Of a stretch of DNA of 9,244 bases, positions 1 to 5,118 are shown in pieces. Source of the DNA: Pseudomonadota bacterium (GTDB lineage Bacteria; Pseudomonadota; Gammaproteobacteria; Xanthomonadales; Xanthomonadaceae); assembly GCA_023392975.1 (NCBI GenBank), contig JAEWNA010000027.1, positions 1 through 9,244 on the forward strand, in the 5' to 3' direction. How positions within the stretch are numbered: position 1 is the first letter of the stretch; each line of letters begins with the position of its first letter. Both the position numbers and the translations under genes were made by a program. Below the pieces are notes generated by a model, which worked only from the letters and a program-made list of their open reading frames with translations, made no database searches and was not told the origin of the DNA.

Positions 1-277
1 CCTCGGTGCTGGCGCGCAGGCCGTGCAGGCCGACGCCGTGGACGATGCGCGACTGCGGCGACGGCGCTTCGATCTTCACGCCGAGGCGCTGAAACACCGC
101 CGCGGTGGCGCGGGTGTCCTCGCCTTCGAGGAAACCGTCGATGCGCGACACGCCTTCGGCCAGCGAGGCCAGCATGATCGCGCGGTGCGACACCGACTTG
201 TCGCCGGGCACGCGCAGGCGCCCGGTCAGCGGCCGACCGGGGCCGACGATCCAGTCCTTGCGTGCGCCGCCGCTCAT
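1..277 (-). CDS. aroA: 3-phosphoshikimate 1-carboxyvinyltransferase (EPSP synthase), N-terminal 92 codons, cut by window edge
   Basis: This enzyme joins shikimate 3-phosphate and phosphoenolpyruvate to give EPSP, the step before chorismate, in the cytoplasm. The visible N-terminus reads WIVGPGRPLTGRLRVPGDKS and continues with VSHRAIMLASLAEG and GFLEGEDTRAT. These are the N-terminal substrate-binding motif (K27, S28, R32) and the following helix of the family. The GDKS form, in place of the GSKS of E. coli AroA, resembles the class II / pseudomonad / Bacillus type. Translation starts at ATG 277-275, which overlaps the hisC stop as ATGA (4-base overlap), so the two genes are probably translationally coupled. 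The protein begins directly with the EPSP synthase domain; there is no N-terminal TyrA domain as in the pseudomonad TyrA-AroA fusion. The rest lies beyond position 1, so completeness cannot be judged. Confidence 0.93.
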   Translation of the reverse strand, partial: MSGGARKDWIVGPGRPLTGRLRVPGDKSVSHRAIMLASLAEGVSRIDGFLEGEDTRATAAVFQRLGVKIEAPSPQSRIVHGVGLHGLRASTE

Positions 278-1425
278 GCGAGCACCTCGTCGAGGCCGGC
301 GAGCAGCCGGCGGTTTTCGTCGGCGTCGCCGACGGTGATGCGCAGGCAGTGGCCGAGGCCGTAGCCGCCCATCGGCCGCAGCACGATGCCGCGGTCGATC
401 AGGGCCACGTCGATCTCGGCGACCCGCGCCTCGTCGCCCGGCGCAGCGAAGCGCACCAGCAGGAAATTGGTCTGCGACGGGAATACCGTCAGCCCGCGTG
501 CGTGCAGCGCGTCCGCGAGCGCCGCGCGCTGCTCGCGGGTGCGCGCGACCACCCACGCGAGGTGTTCCTCGTCGGCCAGCGCGGCTTCCGCTGCGGCGAG
601 CCCGGGCGTGTTGACGTTGAAGCTCTCGCGCACCCGCTCCATCACGGCGATCAGGCCGGGATGGCCCATGGCATAGCCCACGCGCAGGCCGGCCAGGGCG
701 TAGGCCTTGCTGAAGGTGCGGGTGACGACGAGGTTGGGATGCTCAGCAACCAGGCCGAGCGCGGACGCCCACTCCGGCGCGTCGACGAACTCGGCATAGG
801 CCTCGTCGACGACCACGATCACGTCGGCCGGCACCTTCGCCATGAACGCGGCGAAGGCCTCGGCACCGAACCAGGTGCCGGTGGGATTGTTCGGATTCGC
901 GAGATACACCAGACGCGTCGACGGCGTGATCGCCGCGGCGATCGCGTCCAGGTCGTGACCGCGCGGCATCGCGTGGCCGTCGGGATGGCAGGGTGCGACC
1001 CGCAGCGGCGCGTCGGCGGCCTGCGCGGCGATCGCGTAGACCGCGAAGCCGTGCTGCGAGGCGACCACGTCGGCATCGGGGCCGGCGAACACTTGCGCGA
1101 ACTGCATCAGCAGCTCGTGCGAGCCGTTGCCGAGCAGGATCGACGCCGGATCGACGCCGTGCTTCGCGGCCAGCGCGCGCCTGAGGTCGCCGCCCAGCGG
1201 ATCGGGATAGCGGTAGCTGGCGTGGATCGTGCCGAGCACGGCCTCCTTCGCCTTCGCGCTGGGCCCGTAGGGATTCTCGTTGGAACCGAGTTCGACCAGG
1301 TGCCTCCCCTCGAACCGGCGCCGGAACGCAACCAGGTCGTGGCCCGGGTCGTAGGCACGCAGGCGCTGGAGGCCGGGGCGGGCGAGCGAGGAGAAGAAGG
1401 CTTCGTCGGTCGGCGTCGGGGACAT
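274..1425 (-). CDS. hisC: Histidinol-phosphate / aromatic aminotransferase, HisC family (PLP-dependent)
   Basis: This is a 383-residue fold-type I aminotransferase of normal family length. Visible motifs are SNENPYGPS (48-56), ANPNNPTGTW (176-185), VVDEAYAEF (205-213 region, PLP-binding D207) and TRTFSKAYALAGLRVGY, with the Schiff-base lysine K240 and the phosphate-binding R248. HisC family members transaminate imidazole-acetol phosphate with glutamate, and many also act on phenylpyruvate and 4-hydroxyphenylpyruvate. Because it sits between pheA and aroA, I infer that its main job here is the last step of phenylalanine/tyrosine synthesis (a HisC2-type paralogue), with histidine synthesis as the alternative. 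The start at 1425 fits the family N-terminus, but no clear Shine-Dalgarno sequence precedes it. The gene is 94 bases from pheA and overlaps aroA by 4 bases. Confidence 0.93.
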   Translation of the reverse strand: MSPTPTDEAFFSSLARPGLQRLRAYDPGHDLVAFRRRFEGRHLVELGSNENPYGPSAKAKEAVLGTIHASYRYPDPLGGDLRRALAAKHGVDPASILLGNGSHELLMQFAQVFAGPDADVVASQHGFAVYAIAAQAADAPLRVAPCHPDGHAMPRGHDLDAIAAAITPSTRLVYLANPNNPTGTWFGAEAFAAFMAKVPADVIVVVDEAYAEFVDAPEWASALGLVAEHPNLVVTRTFSKAYALAGLRVGYAMGHPGLIAVMERVRESFNVNTPGLAAAEAALADEEHLAWVVARTREQRAALADALHARGLTVFPSQTNFLLVRFAAPGDEARVAEIDVALIDRGIVLRPMGGYGLGHCLRITVGDADENRRLLAGLDEVLA

Positions 1426-1472
1426 GGTGTCGGTCGTGGCTTGCGACTGATGGGGATGAGGATGGAAACACC

Positions 1473-1498
1473 GTCATTCCCGCGAAAGCGAGGGTGAC
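1473..1498. repeat. REP-like imperfect hairpin in the pheA-hisC gap
   Basis: The arms are GTCATTCCCGC (1473-1483) and GCGAGGGTGAC (1488-1498), separated by a GAAA loop. Of 11 positions, 8 pair in the Watson-Crick sense. The plus-strand RNA would have two G-U wobbles and one mismatch; the minus-strand transcript would have one wobble and two C-A mismatches. The left arm plus loop matches, from memory, the TCATTCCCGCGAAAGCGGGAAT type of dispersed intergenic repeat seen in xanthomonads and some betaproteobacteria. The right arm is degenerate. It may stabilise or process the operon mRNA, or simply be an old REP copy. There is no T-tract, so it is not a classical terminator. Confidence 0.5.
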
Positions 1499-1519
1499 CG
1501 GCGTTCTTTCCAAGGTCGC

Positions 1520-2755
1520 TTACGGCACCGCCACCGGATACGAGCCCAGCACGCGGACGTCGCCGGCGTAGCGGTCGATCTCGGCGAGGGCGTCCTTCAG
1601 CGGCGATTCCTCGGCATGGCCGGCCACGTCGATGAAGAACGCGTACTGCCACAGCTTGCCGTGGGCGGGACGCGATTCGATGCGGTTCATGCTGATCTCG
1701 CGCCGCGCGAGCGGTTCGAGGATGCGATACAGCGCGCCGGGCTGGTCGCGGATGAACACCAGCAGCGACGTGCGGTCGTGTCCGGAGCTGGGGAACGAGG
1801 CGCGGCCGATCACCAGGAAGCGCGTGGTGTTGTCCGCGCGGTCCTGGATCGGGCCCGCCACCACCTTCAGGCCGTAGGCGTGCCCGGCGTTCTCACCGGC
1901 GATCGCGGCGGCATCGTCGGCATTGCGCGCCCGGCGCGCGCCCTCGGCGTTGCTGACCACCGCGTGCTTCTCGACCTTCGGCAGGTTCTGCCGCAGCCAG
2001 GCCTTGCACTGCGCCAGCGACAGCGCGTGCGAGTAGACGCGTTCGATGTCCTCGATGTGCCCGGTGCGCGACAGCAGGTACTGGTTCACGCGCAGCTCGA
2101 CCTCGCCGCAGATCATCAGCGGCGACGTGAGGAACAGGTCCAGCGTGGACTGGATGGTGCCGGTGCCGGAGTTCTCCACCGGGACCACGCCGAAGTCGGC
2201 ATGGCCGGCGGCGACGTCGTCGAACACCTCTTCGACCGTGCCCAGCGGCAGCGCCATGGCCGAGTGGCCGAAGTGCTTGTAGACCGCCTGCTGCGAGAAC
2301 GTGCCTTCGGGGCCGAGGTAGCCGATGCGCAGCGGTTCCTGCTGGGCGAGGCAGGCGGACATGATCTCGCGGTACAGCCGCACCAGCACTTCGTCGGACA
2401 GTGGACCTTCGTTGCGATCGACTACCCGGCGCAGCACCTGTGCCTCGCGCTCGGGGCGGTAGTAGTCGACCGCCGCGGCGAGCTTGCCCTTGGCCTTGCC
2501 GACCTGGTGCGCCCACAGCGCGCGTTCGGCGATCAGCGTCTGGATCTCGCGGTCGATGCCGTCGATCTGCGCGCGGACCGCGGCGAGGTCGGGCTTGCCC
2601 TGCGCGTCGGTCGGGATGCCGACCGACGCCGGCGACTTCGCCCGGACAGGGGCCTCGGCCGCCGCCGCGGGCTTCGCGGCGGCCTTGGCGCCAGGCTTCT
2701 TCCCGGACTTGGCGACCGCCTGCTTCGCCGGCTTGCGCGGACGTTGCTCAGCCAT
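1520..2755 (-). CDS. pheA: Bifunctional chorismate mutase / prephenate dehydratase (P-protein)
   Basis: This 411-residue enzyme converts chorismate to prephenate and then to phenylpyruvate in phenylalanine synthesis. It has four parts. Residues 1 to about 50 are a Lys/Ala/Pro-rich basic tail. Residues 56-140 are an AroQ chorismate mutase; R61, R78, K89, R103 and E104 align with E. coli R11, R28, K39, R51 and E52. Residues 143-318 are prephenate dehydratase, with GYLGPEGTFSQQA, VPVENSGTGT and the catalytic NTTRF motif (T311-R312-F313). Residues 328-400 are an ACT domain with GALY (340-343) and ESRP (360-363), the phenylalanine-binding signatures, so feedback inhibition by phenylalanine is expected. 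The ATG at 2755-2753 lies inside the serC 3' end (8-base overlap) without a strong Shine-Dalgarno sequence, suggesting translational coupling. The family core alone is about 360 residues; the basic tail is the extra part. Confidence 0.96.
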   Translation of the reverse strand: MAEQRPRKPAKQAVAKSGKKPGAKAAAKPAAAAEAPVRAKSPASVGIPTDAQGKPDLAAVRAQIDGIDREIQTLIAERALWAHQVGKAKGKLAAAVDYYRPEREAQVLRRVVDRNEGPLSDEVLVRLYREIMSACLAQQEPLRIGYLGPEGTFSQQAVYKHFGHSAMALPLGTVEEVFDDVAAGHADFGVVPVENSGTGTIQSTLDLFLTSPLMICGEVELRVNQYLLSRTGHIEDIERVYSHALSLAQCKAWLRQNLPKVEKHAVVSNAEGARRARNADDAAAIAGENAGHAYGLKVVAGPIQDRADNTTRFLVIGRASFPSSGHDRTSLLVFIRDQPGALYRILEPLARREISMNRIESRPAHGKLWQYAFFIDVAGHAEESPLKDALAEIDRYAGDVRVLGSYPVAVP

Positions 2756-3833
2756 GGCGTTGCTTGAAATCCTGCATGAAATCGACCAGCGCCTGCACGC
2801 CTTCGACCGGCATCGCGTTGTAGATCGAGGCGCGCATGCCGCCGACGGCGCGGTGGCCCTTCAGCGCCAGCAGGCCGGCGGCCTTGGCCTCGGACAGGAA
2901 CGGCTTGTCCAGCGCGTCGTCGTGGAGGATGAAGGGCACGTTCATGCGCGAACGCACGGCCGGGTTCACTTCGTTGCGATAGAAACCGCCGGAGCCGTCG
3001 ATCGCGTCGTACAGCAGCTTCGACTTCGCGGCGCTGCGGCGGGCGAACTCGGCGACGCCGCCTTCGTCCAGCATCCACTTCACGTTGAGGCCGAGCATGT
3101 ACCAGTTCCAGGTCGGCGGCGTGTTGAGCATCGACTCGCCCTTGGCGTGCGAGGCATAGGTGAAGATGTCGGCGCGCGGCTGGCCGGCACGCTCCAGCAG
3201 GTCCTTGCGGATGATGACGACCGTGATGCCGACCGGGCCGAGGTTCTTCTGCGCGCCGGCGTAGATCACGCCGTACTTCGAGACGTCGACCGGCTCGGAG
3301 GCGATGCTGGAGCTGAAGTCGGCGACCAGCGGCACGTCGCCGACGTCGGGGGTGTCGCGGAATTCGACGCCGTGGATGGTCTCGTTGGCGGTGATGTGCA
3401 CGTACGCCGCATCAGGCGTGAGCTGCCAGGTGTCGCGGGCCGGGATATCGCGGAAGCCGCCGGCCTCGCTGGTCGCGGCGACGCGCACGTCGACGTACGG
3501 CTTGGCCTGCTTGACCGCGGTCTTGCCCCAGTGGCCGCTGAGGACGTAGTCCACGACCTGGCCGGGGGCGGCGATGTTGAGCGGGATCAGCGCCTGCTGG
3601 GTGGTGGCGCCGCCGCCGAGGAACAGCACGGCGTAGTCGGACGGGATCGCCATCAAGGTGCGCAGGTCGACTTCGGCCTGGGCGGCGACTTCGATGAACT
3701 CGGCGCCGCGGTGGCTATGCTCGACGATCGAGGCCCCGGAGTCGCGCCATTCCAGCATTTCGGCCTGGGCCTGGCGGAGGACGCTTTCGGGCAGGACGGC
3801 GGGACCGGCACTGAAGTTGAACGCGCGCGACAT
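2748..3833 (-). CDS. serC: Phosphoserine aminotransferase
   Basis: This 361-residue PLP enzyme converts 3-phosphohydroxypyruvate and glutamate to phosphoserine, and also acts in pyridoxal phosphate synthesis. Family motifs are clear: the N-terminus MSRAFNFSAGPAVLPE, the HSHRG segment (41-43 region), FLGGGATTQQ (71-80), SGHWGKTA (99-106), VADFSSSI (170-177, with PLP-binding D172) and YAGAQKNLGP with the Schiff-base lysine K196. The frame remains open upstream to 3926, but SerC proteins begin at the MSRAF Met. A GGAA Shine-Dalgarno lies 5 bases before it (plus-strand positions 3839-3842), so I chose 3833. It is the first gene of the minus-strand operon, overlaps pheA by 8 bases and is divergent from msrP. 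A CATACT -10 element lies 33 bases upstream. Confidence 0.97.
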   Translation of the reverse strand: MSRAFNFSAGPAVLPESVLRQAQAEMLEWRDSGASIVEHSHRGAEFIEVAAQAEVDLRTLMAIPSDYAVLFLGGGATTQQALIPLNIAAPGQVVDYVLSGHWGKTAVKQAKPYVDVRVAATSEAGGFRDIPARDTWQLTPDAAYVHITANETIHGVEFRDTPDVGDVPLVADFSSSIASEPVDVSKYGVIYAGAQKNLGPVGITVVIIRKDLLERAGQPRADIFTYASHAKGESMLNTPPTWNWYMLGLNVKWMLDEGGVAEFARRSAAKSKLLYDAIDGSGGFYRNEVNPAVRSRMNVPFILHDDALDKPFLSEAKAAGLLALKGHRAVGGMRASIYNAMPVEGVQALVDFMQDFKQRHG

Positions 3834-3865
3834 CGGAGTTCCAGAAGGTGTGGGGTGGGCCCCCG

Positions 3866-3871
3866 AGTATG
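3866..3871 (-). promoter_or_regulatory. Candidate -10 element of the serC operon
   Basis: On the minus strand the sequence reads GGCATACTCGG; CATACT matches TATAAT at 4 of 6 positions. It lies 32 bases before the serC ATG, giving a predicted leader of about 25 bases. I see no good -35 hexamer at 16-18 bases. The GGC-preceded, A-and-CT-containing form resembles the -10 candidates of the other genes in this window. It is assigned by eye only. Confidence 0.4.
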
Positions 3872-3913
3872 CCGCAGCGCAGCAACCTTGTGGAACTGAA
3901 CGGAAGTCGATCC

Positions 3914-3929
3914 GGCATGTCGACATGCC
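3914..3929. promoter_or_regulatory. Perfect 16-bp palindrome, candidate operator between serC and msrP
   Basis: GGCATGTCGACATGCC is a perfect palindrome with no spacer. It lies in the 186-base divergent region, about 81 bases upstream of the serC start and 91 bases upstream of the msrP start. It is 42 bases upstream of the serC -10 candidate and 46 bases upstream of the msrP -10 candidate. This placement would suit a dimeric regulator acting on one or both promoters. I do not recognise the site as belonging to a known regulator. Confidence 0.45.
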
Positions 3930-3975
3930 CGAAACCCGCGAATCCCGCGCAACCGAATGCCCGCTTGCCTCGTCT

Positions 3976-3981
3976 TATAGT
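3976..3981 (+). promoter_or_regulatory. Candidate -10 element of msrPQ
   Basis: TATAGT (5 of 6 matches to TATAAT) sits in the only AT-rich spot before msrP and would give a leader of about 30 bases. No convincing -35 hexamer is found at 16-18 bases upstream, so an activator may be needed or the call may be wrong. Confidence 0.4.
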
Positions 3982-4008
3982 CGAATGTGCCGGTCGCCCC
4001 CCTTTCCC

Positions 4009-4012
4009 GGAG
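4009..4012 (+). promoter_or_regulatory. Shine-Dalgarno sequence that fixes the msrP start
   Basis: GGAG ends 7 bases before the ATG at 4020. The alternative in-frame start at 3987 has no such site and would add 11 residues ahead of the signal peptide, so 4020 is preferred. Confidence 0.7.
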
Positions 4013-4019
4013 ATATCGC

Positions 4020-5000
4020 ATGCCCCTCCCCGCCTCCCTCCGCGACGCCCTGCGCGTCCCCGGCGACGAGATTACCGACGAGTCGGTCTGGCGCGACCGC
4101 CGCCGGCTGCTCGGCCTGCTCGCGGTGAGCCCCAGCCTCGCCCTCTCGGGCTGCGCCGAGGCCGACCCGCCCCCGCCGCCGAAGACCGCAGCCAGCCCGG
4201 CCCAGCTCAAGTCCGGGTTCCGGACCACCGAGGAGCTGACCCGCTACGAGGACGCCACCAGCTACAACAACTTCTACGAGTTCGGCACCGACAAGGGCGA
4301 TCCCGGGCGCGCAGCCAAGACCCTGCGCACGAGCCCGTGGTCGATCGCGGTCTCCGGCGAATGCGCCAAGCCCGGGCGGCTGGACCTGGCCGACCTGGTG
4401 AAGACCCGCAAGCCCGAGGAACGCGTCTACCGGCTGCGCTGCGTCGAGGGCTGGTCGATGGTGCTGCCCTGGGAGGGCATCCCGCTGGCCGAAATTCTCA
4501 AGCGTTTCGAGCCGACCGCGAAGGCGAAGTTCGTCGCCTTCACCAGCCTCGCCGACCCGCAGCAGATGCCCGGCGTGGCCTACCGCTCGATCGACTGGCC
4601 GTACCGCGAGGGCCTGCGCATCGACGAGGCCATGCACCCGCTGACCCTGCTCGCCACCGGCCTGTACGGCAAACCGCTGCCGCAGCAGAACGGCGCCCCG
4701 GTGCGGCTGGTCGTGCCGTGGAAGTACGGCTTCAAGAGCATCAAGTCGATCGTCGCGATCCGCTTCGTCGAGAAGATGCCGCAGACCTCGTGGAACATGC
4801 TGCAGCCGGACGAGTACGGTTTCTTCAGCAACGTCAACCCGAATGTCGACCACCCGCGCTGGAGTCAGAAGACCGAGCGCCGGATCAGCGGCACCGCCAG
4901 CAAGCTGTTCGCCGAACGCATCCCGACGCGTCTGTTCAACGGCTATGCCGACCAGGTGGCGGGGATGTACAAGGGCCTCGACCTGAAGAAGTGGTTCTGA
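4020..5000 (+). CDS. msrP: Protein-methionine-sulfoxide reductase catalytic subunit MsrP (molybdopterin enzyme), Tat-exported, with a lipobox
   Basis: MsrP (formerly YedY) repairs oxidised methionine in envelope proteins using a mononuclear Mo-molybdopterin cofactor, with electrons from the membrane heme protein MsrQ. This 326-residue copy is of normal length. The N-terminus has the family segment VPGDEITDESV, then a twin-arginine-like stretch DRRRLLGLL (26-34), a short hydrophobic region and LSGC (42-45). LSGC fits a lipoprotein signal peptidase II lipobox and is followed by a Pro-rich linker (50-54). In the catalytic domain, YNNFYEFG (82-89), RLRCVEGWSMVLPW with the Mo-ligand cysteine C141, VPWKYGFKSIKS and the C-terminal GLDLKKWF are typical. 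The stop TGA overlaps an ATG as TGATG. E. coli MsrP is soluble, so the lipobox is the unusual feature. Confidence 0.96.
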   Translation: MPLPASLRDALRVPGDEITDESVWRDRRRLLGLLAVSPSLALSGCAEADPPPPPKTAASPAQLKSGFRTTEELTRYEDATSYNNFYEFGTDKGDPGRAAKTLRTSPWSIAVSGECAKPGRLDLADLVKTRKPEERVYRLRCVEGWSMVLPWEGIPLAEILKRFEPTAKAKFVAFTSLADPQQMPGVAYRSIDWPYREGLRIDEAMHPLTLLATGLYGKPLPQQNGAPVRLVVPWKYGFKSIKSIVAIRFVEKMPQTSWNMLQPDEYGFFSNVNPNVDHPRWSQKTERRISGTASKLFAERIPTRLFNGYADQVAGMYKGLDLKKWF

Positions 5001-5002
5001 TG
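4976..5002 (+). repeat. 27-bp direct repeat, copy 1 (msrP 3' end plus TGATG)
   Basis: This copy encodes the LDLKKWF end of MsrP, its stop codon and the overlapping ATG. It is identical over 27 bases to copy 2, which starts 116 bases downstream. Flanking bases on both sides differ between the copies. A perfect repeat this long is not expected by chance in this stretch. Confidence 0.95.
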
Positions 5003-5116
5003 CGCCGGCAGTCGCACATCCACGTTTCATTGCCGCAGGCCGCCCGCGCGGCCTCGTTTCCGTCCTCTCTCGACCGCCACTGCGGGCGGGACCTCGACCT
5101 GAAGAAGTGGTTCTGA
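5000..5116 (+). CDS. Possible 38-residue ORF between msrP and msrQ
   Basis: ATG 5000-5002 overlaps the msrP stop as TGATG, and the frame runs open to TGA 5114-5116, which in turn overlaps the msrQ ATG as TGATG. The product begins MRRQSHIHVSLPQAARAAS and ends with the same LDLKKWF tail as MsrP, because both junctions carry the 27-bp repeat. I recognise no domain, signal peptide or membrane segment. It could be a real leader peptide that carries ribosomes from msrP to msrQ, or a by-product of a duplication/insertion that split a formerly overlapping msrP-msrQ junction. An in-frame outcome would occur by chance roughly one time in three. Confidence 0.3.
   Translation: MRRQSHIHVSLPQAARAASFPSSLDRHCGRDLDLKKWF
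5037..5054 (+). repeat. GC-rich hairpin inside the msrP-msrQ insert
   Basis: AGGCCGC (5037-5043), loop CCGC and GCGGCCT (5048-5054) form a perfect 7-bp stem. It is followed by a pyrimidine-rich run (5055-5071) with few consecutive Ts. It might weaken msrQ expression as an attenuator or stabilise the msrP message, but it is not a convincing rho-independent terminator. A second small stem, CCGC-CACT-GCGG, lies at 5074-5085. Confidence 0.4.
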
Positions 5117-5118
5117 TG
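5092..5118 (+). repeat. 27-bp direct repeat, copy 2 (at the msrQ start)
   Basis: Identical to 4976-5002. In this position it provides the stop codon of the 38-codon ORF and the ATG of msrQ. The 89 bases between the copies (5003-5091) have no similarity to msrP or msrQ that I can see. Confidence 0.95.

Noticed and set aside
262..1497. Long plus-strand open frame (411 codons) over hisC
   Set aside because: It is the antisense shadow of a clear HisC family gene. It is Arg/His/Gly-rich without any recognisable motif, as expected from GC-rich antisense frames.
2484..3899. Long plus-strand open frame (471 codons) over pheA/serC
   Set aside because: It is antisense to SerC and PheA, which show complete catalytic motifs; the antisense product has low-complexity composition.
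3834..3926. N-terminal extension of SerC starting at 3926
   Set aside because: The 31 extra residues are unlike SerC, cross the promoter region and lack a ribosome site; MSRAFNFSAGP at 3833 is the family start.
5003..5091. Insertion sequence or mobile element with a transposase
   Set aside because: It is only 89 bases long, with no terminal inverted repeats or coding capacity for a transposase; the 27-bp repeat is too long for an ordinary target duplication.
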